Below are positions 14,295-22,291 of a stretch of 25,286 nucleotides of DNA, piece by piece. Numbering within the stretch: position 1 is the first letter of the stretch; each line of letters opens with the position of its first letter. Where the stretch lies: assembly GCA_001805695.1 (NCBI GenBank), contig MHGT01000016.1, positions 26,153 through 51,438 on the forward strand. The letters are read 5' to 3'. The notes below the pieces were generated by a model that worked only from the letters and a program-made list of their open reading frames with translations, was not told where the DNA came from and searched no databases. Source of the stretch: Omnitrophica WOR_2 bacterium RIFCSPHIGHO2_02_FULL_67_20 (GTDB lineage Bacteria; Omnitrophota; Gorgyraeia; Aquiviventales; Aquiviventaceae). Made by a program: the position numbers and the translations under genes.

Positions 14295-14785
14295 TGGCCA
14301 GCTACAACCGCGTGATCCTGATCGGCAATCTCACCAAGGACCCGGAGCTGCGCTACACCCCCTCCGGCACGGCCGTGGCCAACCTGCGCCTCGCGGTCAA
14401 CTCCTTCTTCAAGGACCAGGCCGGCCAGCGCAAGGAAGAAACCTGCTTCGTGACCGTGGTCGTCTGGAGCAAGCAGGCGGAAACCTGCAATCAGTACCTC
14501 AAGAAGGGCCGCCCGGTCCTCGTGGAGGGGCGGCTGATCTACCGCAGCTGGGAGGCGGAGGGCAAGACCCGCTCCCTGCTAGAGGTGCGGGCGGATCGGG
14601 TCCAGTTCCTCGGCTCACCGGGCGGTGCGGCGGGGGGCGGCGGGTTCCGGGATGAGGCCGCGGCCGGCGCCGGAGGGCCTTCCGAGGAGTTGCGCAGCAA
14701 TGAGCCGGTCACACCTGCGGCGAACCCCGCCGAAGGCGGGGAGGCCGAGCCGGTCAGCGGCGGAGACGCGGACGTCCCCTTCTGA
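14294..14785 (+). CDS. ssb: Single-stranded DNA-binding protein
   Basis: SSB coats single-stranded DNA in replication and repair. The 163-residue product has an OB fold to about residue 110 (YNRVILIGNLTKDPELRYTP, TCFVTVVVWSKQAETCNQYL, GRPVLVEGRLIYRSWE). A Gly/Ala/Glu-rich linker follows, ending in the acidic tip GGDADVPF that binds partner proteins. The ATG overlaps the rpsF stop by one base. A perfect GC palindrome (14725-14741) lies inside the linker-coding part. Confidence 0.95.
   Translation: MASYNRVILIGNLTKDPELRYTPSGTAVANLRLAVNSFFKDQAGQRKEETCFVTVVVWSKQAETCNQYLKKGRPVLVEGRLIYRSWEAEGKTRSLLEVRADRVQFLGSPGGAAGGGGFRDEAAAGAGGPSEELRSNEPVTPAANPAEGGEAEPVSGGDADVPF
14725..14741. repeat. REP-like palindrome CCCCGCCGAAGGCGGGG inside ssb
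   Basis: The 17-base palindrome (7-bp arms around GAA) codes for NPAEGG in the SSB linker. The same 17 bases form the inner hairpin of the structured element at 6240-6418 (within 6331-6351). A similar but imperfect version lies at the 3' end of rplY. Confidence 0.6.
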
Positions 14786-14814
14786 TGGGGGGAGCAGAGA
14801 TGATGAGACGGTGG

Positions 14815-14893
14815 AATTTTAGATTTTCGATTTCGGATTTTGGATTACGGAGCGACGACCACGCCAAAATCCAAAATCCAAAATCAAAAATTA
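14815..14893. repeat. Heptad inverted repeat, ATTTTGG family, between ssb and rpsR
   Basis: Left arm units ATTTTAG, ATTTTCG, ATTTCGG and ATTTTGG lie at about 14816-14843. Right arm units CCAAAAT, CCAAAAT, CCAAAAT and CAAAAAT lie at about 14864-14891. The arms pair across a ~20-base GC-rich loop. The AT-rich run is very unlike the flanking genes. The same family occurs at 17089-17181. Confidence 0.85.
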
Positions 14894-14914
14894 GTGAGGG
14901 TTGTTGAGGAAGCC

Positions 14915-15142
14915 ATGCCACCACTTCGACGGGTGTTCATCAAACGGTCCTGCCGGTTCTGCTCCGAGAAGGTGGAGCGCATCGACTATAAGGACTTGGA
15001 GCGGATCGGGCGCTACGTGACGGACCGGGGCAAGATCATTCCCTCCCGGCTCACCGGCACCTGTGCTGCGCATCAGCGGATCCTGACCCGCGCCATCAAG
15101 CGGGCGCGGTTCATGGCGCTGCTGCCCTACGTTACGGTTTAG
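14915..15142 (+). CDS. rpsR: Ribosomal protein bS18, zinc-ribbon type
   Basis: bS18 pairs with bS6 on the small subunit platform. The 75-residue product (MPPLRRVFIKRSCRFCSEK...) contains C13-x2-C16 and C50-x2-H53, the C+ zinc-binding form. The core DYKDLERIGRYVTDRGKIIP and TGTCAAHQRILTRAIKRARF is typical. ATG 14915 has GAGGA upstream; the frame extends back to 14840 only by translating the repeat. Its stop codon touches the next repeat. Confidence 0.95.
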   Translation: MPPLRRVFIKRSCRFCSEKVERIDYKDLERIGRYVTDRGKIIPSRLTGTCAAHQRILTRAIKRARFMALLPYVTV

Positions 15143-15211
15143 CCCGTTGAGCCCGTTGGCCCGTTGATGGCCAACCGGCTAAACCGGCCAACGGGCCTAA
15201 CGGGCTTAACG
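15142..15211. repeat. Inverted repeat, CCCGTTG(A)/AACGGGC family, between rpsR and rplI
   Basis: GCCCGTTGA, GCCCGTTG and GCCCGTTGAT in the left arm are followed by AACCGGCTA, AACCGGCC, AACGGGCCT, AACGGGCTT and AACG in the right arm. Unit length is 8-9 bases rather than seven. The arms are complementary, so a hairpin is expected; it may act as an attenuator or processing site. The same family flanks the other side of rplI. Confidence 0.8.
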
Positions 15212-15231
15212 AACGAGAGAAGCAGGAGCGC

Positions 15232-15675
15232 ATGGACGTCATTCTCTTGAAAGATGTTAAGACGCTGGGCGTCGAAGGCGCCGTCGTCCACGTCAAGCCG
15301 GGCTTCGCCCGGAACTACCTGCTTCCGCAGGGGCTGGCTGCCGTCTCGACGCCCGACCGCCTGAAATCGGCCGAGACCGCCAAGCGCCGGCGGCTCGAGC
15401 AAGACCGCAAGGCCCGCGAAGAGGCGGACGCGCTCAAGCGGCGGCTCGAGAGCCGCCCCCTGACCTTCACGCTGAACGTGGGCGATGATGGCGCCCCCTT
15501 CGGCTCCGTTAGCGTGCACGACTTGGCCGATGCGCTTGCGCGCGAGGGGCATCCGGTGGAGAAGCGCCTCATCCAACTGGAGCAGCCGCTCAAGACGCTG
15601 GGCGCATTCGAGGTGGCCGTGCGGCTGCGTCCGGACGTCGTCGCAACGCTGAAAGTCTTGGTGATGAAAGCATGA
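15232..15675 (+). CDS. rplI: Ribosomal protein bL9
   Basis: bL9 is a two-domain large-subunit protein. The 147-residue product has the N-terminal RNA-binding domain MDVILLKDVKTLGVEGAVVHVKPGFARNYLLPQGLA (two overlapping signatures), a connecting helix rich in Lys/Arg/Glu, and the C-terminal domain (FGSVSVHDLADALAREGHPV...VAVRLRPDVVATLKVLV). GCAGGAGCGC upstream gives a good ribosome binding site. It is flanked on both sides by repeats of the AACGGGC family. Confidence 0.95.
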   Translation: MDVILLKDVKTLGVEGAVVHVKPGFARNYLLPQGLAAVSTPDRLKSAETAKRRRLEQDRKAREEADALKRRLESRPLTFTLNVGDDGAPFGSVSVHDLADALAREGHPVEKRLIQLEQPLKTLGAFEVAVRLRPDVVATLKVLVMKA

Positions 15676-15679
15676 GGGC

Positions 15680-15732
15680 GTTCAGCCGGGCTCAACGGGC
15701 TCAACGGGCCCAACGGGCTCAACGGGATTAAC
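15680..15732. repeat. Direct repeat, AACGGGCTC family, between rplI and dnaB
   Basis: GGGCTCAAC, GGGCTCAAC, GGGCCCAAC, GGGCTCAAC and GGGATTAAC run in one direction with a nine-base period. Only a GGGCCC centre is palindromic, so it lacks the long opposite arm of the element at 15142-15211, of which it could be a half copy. dnaB starts five bases after it, with no clear ribosome binding site. Confidence 0.8.
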
Positions 15733-15737
15733 CGACG

Positions 15738-17078
15738 ATGGACCTCTCAGAGCTGACGAGCATTGAGCGGCTGCCCCCGCAGAACCTCGATGCGGAGCAG
15801 GCGGTGCTGGGCTCCATGCTGCTCGAAGAGAGCGCCATCCTCGCCGCCGCCGAGCACCTCGACGAGCCGGTCTTCTACAAGGACGCCCACCGCAAGATCT
15901 TCGCCGCCCTCCTAGCCCTGTACAAAGCCACCACCCCCGTCGACCTCATCACCGTCACCGACGAGCTCAAACGGCGCAACCAGCTCGAGGAGGTCGGGGG
16001 GGCGAGCTACCTCGCCACGCTCACGAGTATTGTCCCCACCGCGGCCAACGCCGAGTACTACTGCCGGATCGTCAAGCAGAAGGCGATCCTGCGGGACCTC
16101 ATCCGCGTCTCCACCCGCATCGCGGGCGACTGCTACGAGGAGGCCGTCGAGCCGGATGTCCTGCTCGACCGGGCCGAAATGATGATCTTCGACATCGCCT
16201 CGAAGAAGCTCAAGCGGGATGCGGTCGCGATGAAGGATATCATCAAGAGCTCGATCGAGATGATCGACACCCTGTACCAGCGCAAGGGGATGATCACCGG
16301 CATGCCGACGGGCTTCCTCGAGCTCGACCAGCAGCTGGCCGGCCTGCAGCCCGCCGAACTCATCGTCGTCGCCGGCCGGCCCGCGATGGGCAAGAGCAGC
16401 TTCACCCTCTGCGTCGCCGAGCACGTCGCGATGGCGGAGAAGGCCGGGGTGGCGATCTTCAGCTTGGAGATGTCGAAGGAGAGCCTCGTGCAGCGCATGC
16501 TCTGCTCGCACGCCCGGATCAACGCGCACAACGTGCGCTCGGGCATGCTCTCCACGAGCGACTGGCCCAATCTCACCAAAGCGGCGGGGAAGCTCTCGGA
16601 AGCCCCGATCTTCATCGACGACTCGCCCAGCGTCTCCATCCTCGAGCTGCGCGCCCGGGCGCGTCGGCTGAAGAGCCGGCACAACATCGGCCTGGTCATC
16701 GTGGACTACCTCCAGCTCATGGAGGAGTCGGCCAATGCGGAGAACCGCCAGCAGGAGATTTCGCTCATCTCCCGAAGCCTGAAAGGGCTGGCGCGGGAGC
16801 TCGGCGTCCCCGTCATCGCGGTCAGCCAGCTCTCCCGCGCGCCGGAGCGCCGCGAGTCGTTCCGGCCGCGCCTCTCCGATTTGCGGGAATCCGGGGCGAT
16901 CGAGCAGGACGCGGATGTGGTGCTGATGCTCTTCCGCGAGGACTACTACAACATGACCGATGAGAACAAGGGGATCGCCGAAGTCATCATCGCCAAGCAG
17001 CGCAACGGCCCGACCGGCACCGTGAAGCTGGCCTTCATCAACGAGTACACCCGCTTTGAGACGCTTGCCCAAGCATGA
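15738..17078 (+). CDS. dnaB: Replicative DNA helicase
   Basis: DnaB is the hexameric helicase that unwinds DNA at the fork. The 446-residue protein has the N-terminal domain (PPQNLDAEQAVLGSMLLEE, LITVTDELKRRNQLEEVGG) to about residue 150, a linker, and the RecA-like motor. Walker A is GRPAMGKSS with Lys219; later motifs are FSLEMSKESLVQRML, IVDYLQLM (Walker B), PVIAVSQLSRAPERR and SDLRESGAIEQDADVVLMLFR. No intein is present. It follows rplI as in many bacteria and overlaps bamA by ATGA. Confidence 0.95.
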   Translation: MDLSELTSIERLPPQNLDAEQAVLGSMLLEESAILAAAEHLDEPVFYKDAHRKIFAALLALYKATTPVDLITVTDELKRRNQLEEVGGASYLATLTSIVPTAANAEYYCRIVKQKAILRDLIRVSTRIAGDCYEEAVEPDVLLDRAEMMIFDIASKKLKRDAVAMKDIIKSSIEMIDTLYQRKGMITGMPTGFLELDQQLAGLQPAELIVVAGRPAMGKSSFTLCVAEHVAMAEKAGVAIFSLEMSKESLVQRMLCSHARINAHNVRSGMLSTSDWPNLTKAAGKLSEAPIFIDDSPSVSILELRARARRLKSRHNIGLVIVDYLQLMEESANAENRQQEISLISRSLKGLARELGVPVIAVSQLSRAPERRESFRPRLSDLRESGAIEQDADVVLMLFREDYYNMTDENKGIAEVIIAKQRNGPTGTVKLAFINEYTRFETLAQA

Positions 17079-19474
17079 CATCCAACATATTTTGGATTTT
17101 GGATTTTGGATTTTGGACAGAGAGATCCCGACCAGCCGGACGACCCCACAAATCTAAAATCCAAAATCTAAAATCTAAAATTTCATGGGCGGCGCTACTT
17201 GCAGTCCTGATGTTGGCTGCTCCCGCAGGATGGGCCGCCGAAGGCGACCGGATCGCGGCGGTCGACGTCAGCGGCGCCCGGGTCGTCGCCAAAGACACCA
17301 TCCTGGCGAAGGTGCAGACCAAGGCCGGCTCCCCCTATCAGGGCGCCGTGATCAGCGAAGACATCCGCCGGCTCTTCGCGCTGGGCTACTTCACCGACGT
17401 CCGGGCCGACGTCGAAGAAACGCCGGAGGGGTTGAAGCTGATCTTCGTGGTCGCGGAGAAACCGGTCATCGACGCCATCCGCATCGAGGGCAACCGCTTC
17501 CTCGGCCACGCGCGGGTGCTGGAGCTCTTTGCCGTGAAGGAAGGCGCGCTGTACGACCCGCGGAAGGTGAAAGAGGGCATCGACCTGATCAAGGCGGAGT
17601 ACGCCCGCAAGGGCTTCTCCGAGGCGGCGGTCGTGTCGCGGATGGAGGCGAGCAGCGCGGCCAACGCGACGGTCCTCCATCTGCTGGTGGAGGAAGGGCC
17701 GCGGATGCGGATCGTGCAGGTCCTGGTGGAGGGCAACCAGGTCTTCCCGGACCGCCGGATCCGCAAGCTGCTCAAGACCAAGCGCCGGGTCTGGTTCCGC
17801 TCCGGCGTCTACAACGAGCAGGCGCTCGAAGAGGACCTGGAGCGGGTGAAGGCGTTCTACCGGAAGAACGGCTACCAGGACGTGGCGGTCACCGAGGAGC
17901 TCCTGCGCGACCCGTCCGGGCGGGGACTCTACGTCTACCTGAAGATCAGCGAGGGGCTCCAGCACCGCATCGGCCGCGTCGCCATCGACGGCATGGTCCT
18001 CTTCCCGGAGCGGGAGCTGCGCCAGGTCATCACGCTCACGCCCGGCTCGGTCTTCAGCACCGAGGCACTCCAGGAGGACCTCAAGCTCATCAAGCAGTAC
18101 TACGGCGACCGCGGCTACATCCATACGGAGGTGGTGCCCGACCCCCAGCTCGACCAGGCGACCAAGCGCGTGAACCTGACGTACCACATCGCGGAGCGCG
18201 AGCTGGTCTCTGTCCGGCGCGTGGACGTGAAGGGCAACCTGCGGACGAAGGATGTCGTCGTCCGGCGGGAGCTGCGCATCTACCCCGGCGAGCCGTTCGA
18301 TGGGGCGCGGATCCGCAAGTCGGTGGACCGGCTCTATAACCTCGGCTTCTTCGAGGAAGTGAGCGTGGATACCGCGCCGACCGAATCCCCCGACAAGGAG
18401 GATCTCGTCGTGCAGGTGAAGGAAGCCAAGACCGGCTCCTTCAGCTTCGGCGGCGGCTTCTCGTCGGTGGACCGGCTCGTCGGCCTCTTCGAGGTGGAAC
18501 AGCGAAACTTCGACTGGCGCAACGTTCCCACGTTCACCGGCGCCGGGCAGGATGTGCGCTTCCGCGTGGAGGTGGGGACGGTGCGGCGGTTCTTCGACCT
18601 CTCGTTCACCGAGCCGTGGATCTTCGGCCATCCCGTGTCGTTCGGCGTGGACCTCTATAACCGCACCCGCCTCCGGAGCCGCAACCTGGGGCTCGGCTTC
18701 GAGGAAGAACAGCGGGGCGGCGGCATCCGCCTGGGCAAGGCGTTCACGGACACCGTGAGCGGCGGCCTGAGCTACCAGCTCTATCGAACCGCGATCTCCG
18801 ACGTCGTGGAGGAGGCCTCCGCCGACCTGAAGGCCGAGCAGGGACGCAACACCGTCAGCGTCGCCGGCACCTCGGTGTCGGTGGACACGCGGAACAACCG
18901 CTTCGACCCGACGCAGGGCCTCTTCGTCTTCGCCTCGGCCGACCTCGCCGGCGGAATCTTCAGCGCCGACAAGGACTTCTACCGGCTCCAGGCGGGTGGG
19001 TCCCACTACTGGCCCCACTTCGACCGGTTCGTCTTCGAGTCGCGCATCCGCACCGGCCTCGTGAACGCCTACGGGGGTTTGGAGGAGGTGCCGATCTTTG
19101 AGCGGTTCTTCAGCGGCGGCTCCGGCACGATCCGCGGCTTCGAAGAGCGCCGCGTGGGCCCGCGGGACCCCGCCTCCAACGACCCGATCGGCGGCGAGGC
19201 GACGGTCGTGATGAGCGCCGAAGAGGTCATGACGCTCGTCAAGGACGAGCGGGGCAAGCCGATCATCAAAGGATCGGTGTTCCTCGACGTCGGGGACGTG
19301 TGGCGCCGGGTGAGCGACTACGGCGAATCGCTGAAGACCGGCGCGGGCCTCGGCGCGCGGGTCAACACGCCCATCGGGCCGCTGCGCCTGGACATCGGGT
19401 TTCCCGTCAGCGAGCCGGCGGAGGGCGAAACGCGCAAGCCGCGGTTCCACTTCAATATCAGTCGAAGCTTTTAA
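17075..19474 (+). CDS. bamA: Outer-membrane protein assembly factor BamA
   Basis: BamA (Omp85) inserts beta-barrel proteins into the outer membrane. From ATG 17075 the product is 799 residues. Residues 38-55 are a signal-peptide core (WAALLAVLMLAAPAGWAA). Five POTRA domains run to about residue 455 (IRIEGNRFLGHARVLELF, VLVEGNQVFPDRRIRKLL, VDVKGNLRTKDVVVRREL), then the barrel with the loop-6 motif TIRGFEERRVGPRD near residue 685 and a C-terminal Phe (FHFNISRSF). The first ~37 residues are coded by a heptad repeat (ILDFGFW / KSKIQNLKSKI), and no in-frame ATG or GTG follows before the hydrophobic core, so this odd N-terminus, or a TTG at 17099, must be used. ATG overlaps the dnaB stop. Confidence 0.94.
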   Translation: MTSNIFWILDFGFWTERSRPAGRPHKSKIQNLKSKISWAALLAVLMLAAPAGWAAEGDRIAAVDVSGARVVAKDTILAKVQTKAGSPYQGAVISEDIRRLFALGYFTDVRADVEETPEGLKLIFVVAEKPVIDAIRIEGNRFLGHARVLELFAVKEGALYDPRKVKEGIDLIKAEYARKGFSEAAVVSRMEASSAANATVLHLLVEEGPRMRIVQVLVEGNQVFPDRRIRKLLKTKRRVWFRSGVYNEQALEEDLERVKAFYRKNGYQDVAVTEELLRDPSGRGLYVYLKISEGLQHRIGRVAIDGMVLFPERELRQVITLTPGSVFSTEALQEDLKLIKQYYGDRGYIHTEVVPDPQLDQATKRVNLTYHIAERELVSVRRVDVKGNLRTKDVVVRRELRIYPGEPFDGARIRKSVDRLYNLGFFEEVSVDTAPTESPDKEDLVVQVKEAKTGSFSFGGGFSSVDRLVGLFEVEQRNFDWRNVPTFTGAGQDVRFRVEVGTVRRFFDLSFTEPWIFGHPVSFGVDLYNRTRLRSRNLGLGFEEEQRGGGIRLGKAFTDTVSGGLSYQLYRTAISDVVEEASADLKAEQGRNTVSVAGTSVSVDTRNNRFDPTQGLFVFASADLAGGIFSADKDFYRLQAGGSHYWPHFDRFVFESRIRTGLVNAYGGLEEVPIFERFFSGGSGTIRGFEERRVGPRDPASNDPIGGEATVVMSAEEVMTLVKDERGKPIIKGSVFLDVGDVWRRVSDYGESLKTGAGLGARVNTPIGPLRLDIGFPVSEPAEGETRKPRFHFNISRSF
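17089..17181. repeat. Heptad inverted repeat, ATTTTGG family, inside the bamA 5' coding end
   Basis: Four exact ATTTTGG units at 17089-17116 are matched by CTAAAAT, CCAAAAT, CTAAAAT and CTAAAAT at 17154-17181, separated by a GC-rich loop. It is the same family as 14815-14893, but here it lies downstream of the bamA ATG and is in frame with it. Confidence 0.9.
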
Positions 19475-19479
19475 CGGCC

Positions 19480-19618
19480 GAGACAGGAGACCAGAGACAT
19501 GAGACAAGGGAGTGTGGGGATGCGGTATGTCATGTCACGCCAGCGGTTGCATACAGCACGGTTCATCGTCATAGCGACGGCGCTCATCACGGGTCTCCTG
19601 TCTCCCGTCCCCTGTCCC
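19480..19618. repeat. Heptad inverted repeat, GACNNGA family, straddling the ompH start
   Basis: The left arm GACAGGA, GACCAGA, GACATGA, GACAAGG begins at 19482. The right arm TCTCCTG, TCTCCCG, TCCCCTG, TCCCGTC lies at 19594-19621. GAGACAGGAGACC (19480-19492) and GGTCTCCTGTCTC (19592-19604) are exact reverse complements. The left arm supplies the AGGAG ribosome binding site and ATG; the right arm codes for GLLSPVPCPV of the signal peptide. Confidence 0.8.
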
Positions 19619-20080
19619 GTCGCTCACGCGGAGGAGCTGAAGATCGGCTACGTGAACCTCGCAAAAATCTTCGACGGCTACGAGCGGACGAAAGCCTCAG
19701 AGGCCGCCCTGGAGAAGCAGGGCAAGCTCAAGGAAGACGAGCTGGAGGGCCGGATGGCGGAGCTGAAGAAGCTGCGCCAGAACCTGGAGCTGCTGGGCGA
19801 CGAGGCCCGCGAGGCGAAGTCGCGCGAGATCGAAGAGAAAGCGGAGGAGCTGCAGCGCTTCCGCAACGCCACCGCCCGCGACCTGGGGCGGGAGCGGGAT
19901 CGGACCGCCCGCGACATCCTCAAGGCGATCCAGGACGGCGTCGACAGCTATGCCAAGGCGAACGGCTTCACGCTGGTCCTCGATTCCCGCTCGCTGCTCT
20001 ACGCCACGCCCGCGCAGGACGTCACGGACGGGGTGTTGAAACTCTTGAACGGCCCGGCGGCCGCCAAACCGAAGCCGTAA
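19499..20080 (+). CDS. OmpH/Skp-family periplasmic chaperone
   Basis: Skp-type chaperones hold unfolded outer-membrane proteins in the periplasm and hand them to BamA, which is encoded just upstream. From ATG 19499 the product is 193 residues. It has a signal peptide (basic RQRLHTARF, hydrophobic IVIATALITGLL, cut after VAHA near residue 44) and a mature start EELKIGYVNLAKIFDGYE typical of OmpH. A long charged coiled coil covers about residues 60-150. The end, YAKANGFTLVLDSRSLLYATPAQDVTDGVL, is the usual OmpH C-terminus. ATG 19520 with GGGAG upstream is an equally good start. Part of the signal peptide is coded by a repeat arm. Confidence 0.9.
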   Translation: MRQGSVGMRYVMSRQRLHTARFIVIATALITGLLSPVPCPVAHAEELKIGYVNLAKIFDGYERTKASEAALEKQGKLKEDELEGRMAELKKLRQNLELLGDEAREAKSREIEEKAEELQRFRNATARDLGRERDRTARDILKAIQDGVDSYAKANGFTLVLDSRSLLYATPAQDVTDGVLKLLNGPAAAKPKP

Positions 20081-20111
20081 CGCTTCACGACGGCCCACCG
20101 CAAGCACGCGC

Positions 20112-21431
20112 ATGAGTGAACAGCAGCACACGATCGCCAGAGACCTGTTCATGAACGGCCTCGGGATCCACACCGGGGAACCGGTGTCTGTGCGCGTGCT
20201 GCCGGCCCCGCCCAATACGGGCATCGTGTTCGTCCGGACCGACCTGCCGCACCGCCCGGCGATCCCCGTGAAGTCCACGACCACCATCGACATCAACAAG
20301 AGCATCCGCCGCACGACGGTGTCCAAGGACGGTGTGGAGATCCAGACCGTCGAGCACTTCATGGCGTCGTTGTGGGGGGCCGGGATCGACAACGCCTACG
20401 TCGAGGTGAGCGGGCCGGAAATCCCGGGGATGGACGGCTCCGCCATCCAGTTCCTCCAGCAGCTCAAGGCGGCGGGGACGACCGAACAGCCGGCCTCCAG
20501 GCGCTACGTGTCGCTGCGCGAGCCGGTGTTCGTGGAGGAGGGCGAATCCGCCATCGTCGTGTTCCCGGACCGCACGCTGCGCATCTCCTACATGCTCAAC
20601 TACGACCACCCGCTGCTGCGGTCGCAGTTCGTGTCCTATACGCAAGACGATCCGGCTTCCTTCGAGCACATGATCGCGCCGGCGCGGACCTTCTGCCTCA
20701 AGGAAGAAGCCGACCGGCTCCGGGCGGCGGGGTTCGGGAAGGGCGCCTCCTTTGACAACACGCTGGTCGTCGGGCCGGAGGGGGTCATCAACAACACGCT
20801 CCGCTTCCACGACGAGTTCGCCCGGCACAAGATTCTGGACCTGCTGGGAGACTTGTACCTGCTCGGCGAGCGCCTGCGGGCCCACGTCGTTGCGATCAAG
20901 AGCGGGCACCCGCTGAACGTGAAGCTGATCAAGAAGCTCGGCCAGGCGATCGAGCACTGGAAACTCGGCTCGCTCCAATCTGCGACGACGGATGTGATGG
21001 TGGGGCCGCAGCTCGATATCACCCAGATCGAGAAGATCCTCCCGCACCGCTACCCCTTCCTGCTCGTGGACCGGGTCACCGAGCTCTCCGAAACGCGGGC
21101 GGTCGCCCTCAAGTGCGTGACCATCAACGACTATTTCTTCCGCGGCCACTTCCCGGGGCGGCCGGTCATGCCCGGCGTCCTGATCGTGGAAGCGATGGCG
21201 CAGGTCGGCGGGATCATCCTCCTGAACAAGCCGGAGAACCACGGCAAGCTGGCGTACTTCATGGCGGTGGACAACGTGAAGTTCCGCAAGCCGGTGGTGC
21301 CCGGCGACGTCCTCGTGATCGAGGCGGAGCTCGGCAAGCTGCGCACGCGCACGGGGCAGGTCCAGGCGAAGGCGCTGGTGGATGGGAAGGTCGTGTGCGA
21401 GGGCGAGCTCATGTTCGCCCTCGCCGACTGA
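20112..21431 (+). CDS. LpxC-FabZ fusion
   Basis: This is a bifunctional protein of 439 residues. Residues ~1-285 are LpxC, the Zn deacetylase committing to lipid A synthesis: metal and active-site residues His82 (VEHFMASL), His239 and Asp243 (RHKILDLLGD) and His266 (SGHPLN) are all present, as is PARTFCL. Residues ~295-439 are FabZ, the 3-hydroxyacyl-ACP dehydratase: HRYPFLLVDRV and GHFPGRPVMPGVLIVEAMAQ with catalytic His346 and Glu360. Such fusions are known in Bacteroidetes and some other phyla. Both enzymes draw on the hydroxyacyl-ACP pool, so fusion may balance fatty acid and lipid A synthesis. lpxA follows directly. Confidence 0.95.
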   Translation: MSEQQHTIARDLFMNGLGIHTGEPVSVRVLPAPPNTGIVFVRTDLPHRPAIPVKSTTTIDINKSIRRTTVSKDGVEIQTVEHFMASLWGAGIDNAYVEVSGPEIPGMDGSAIQFLQQLKAAGTTEQPASRRYVSLREPVFVEEGESAIVVFPDRTLRISYMLNYDHPLLRSQFVSYTQDDPASFEHMIAPARTFCLKEEADRLRAAGFGKGASFDNTLVVGPEGVINNTLRFHDEFARHKILDLLGDLYLLGERLRAHVVAIKSGHPLNVKLIKKLGQAIEHWKLGSLQSATTDVMVGPQLDITQIEKILPHRYPFLLVDRVTELSETRAVALKCVTINDYFFRGHFPGRPVMPGVLIVEAMAQVGGIILLNKPENHGKLAYFMAVDNVKFRKPVVPGDVLVIEAELGKLRTRTGQVQAKALVDGKVVCEGELMFALAD

Positions 21432-21450
21432 GGAGGGCGGTTTGGAAGCG

Positions 21451-22275
21451 ATGGCGACCCAGGCGAAGGCGCGCAAGCAGCCGGCATCCGGCAGCGCCGT
21501 CCAGGTCCACCACACCGCCATCGTCCACCCCAACGCGAAACTCGGTTCGGGTGTCTCCGTCGGTCCCTATACGGTCATCGAGGAGCACGTGACCATCGGG
21601 GCGCGGACGCGCGTCGGGGCGCACTGCGTCCTCGAGGGGCGCACGACGATCGGCGAGGAGTGCCAGATCTTCACCGGGGCGGTGATCGGCAGCATCCCGC
21701 AGGACCTCAAGTACCGGGGCGAGGCGAGCACCCTGACGATCGGCGACCGCAACAAGATCCGCGAGTACGTCACCATCAATCCCGGCACCGAGGGCGGCGG
21801 GGGCCGGACGACGATCGGCTCCGACTGCCTCCTGATGGCGTACGCCCACGTCGCGCACGACTGCACCGTCGGCAGCCACGTCATCCTCGCCAACAGCGTG
21901 GCACTCGCCGGCCACATCACCATTGAAGACCACGCCGTCGTCGGCGGCCTGGTGGGCATCCACCAGTTCGTGCGCGTGGGCCGGCTGGCCATCATCGGCG
22001 GCTGCTCGCGCGTCATCCAGGACATCCCCCCGTACTCGACGTGCGTCGGCTACCCGGCGGCCATCTTCGGCATCAACCGCGAAGGGCTGCGGCGCGCGGG
22101 GGTCTCCAGCGACGTCCAGCGCCGACTCCACCACGCCTTCCGCATCCTCTTCTTTTCCAAGCTGGCGATGAGCCATGCGCTCCAGGAGGTCGCCAAGGAT
22201 GCGGACCACTGTCTCGAGCTCCAGCACCTCATCGCCTTCATCCGGGCGTCCAAGCGCGGCATCCCGCGCCCGTAG
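21451..22275 (+). CDS. lpxA: UDP-GlcNAc O-acyltransferase
   Basis: LpxA transfers a 3-hydroxyacyl chain to UDP-GlcNAc, the first step of lipid A synthesis. The 274-residue protein has the left-handed beta helix of hexapeptide repeats (VHHTAIVHPNAKLGSGVSVG, TVIEEHVTIGARTRVG) and the catalytic His136 in YAHVAHDCTVG. GGLVGIHQFVRVGRLAIIGG and a helical C-terminus (INREGLRRAGVSSDVQRRLH) follow. ATG 21451 is used; a TTG at 21442 lies better placed relative to GGAGG at 21432 and would add three residues. It follows lpxC-fabZ by 19 bases. Confidence 0.93.
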   Translation: MATQAKARKQPASGSAVQVHHTAIVHPNAKLGSGVSVGPYTVIEEHVTIGARTRVGAHCVLEGRTTIGEECQIFTGAVIGSIPQDLKYRGEASTLTIGDRNKIREYVTINPGTEGGGGRTTIGSDCLLMAYAHVAHDCTVGSHVILANSVALAGHITIEDHAVVGGLVGIHQFVRVGRLAIIGGCSRVIQDIPPYSTCVGYPAAIFGINREGLRRAGVSSDVQRRLHHAFRILFFSKLAMSHALQEVAKDADHCLELQHLIAFIRASKRGIPRP

Positions 22276-22291
22276 TTTCCCCCCGCCAACC

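Noticed and set aside
14815..15211. CRISPR-like array from repeated units
   Set aside because: Units are only 7-9 bases, contiguous without spacers, and arranged as inverted arms; no cas genes are present.
17195..19507. Very long minus-strand open frame (about 770 codons) opposite bamA
   Set aside because: It is the antisense shadow of a clear bamA gene in GC-rich DNA; its translation is full of His, Arg and Asp-rich low-complexity text with no domain.
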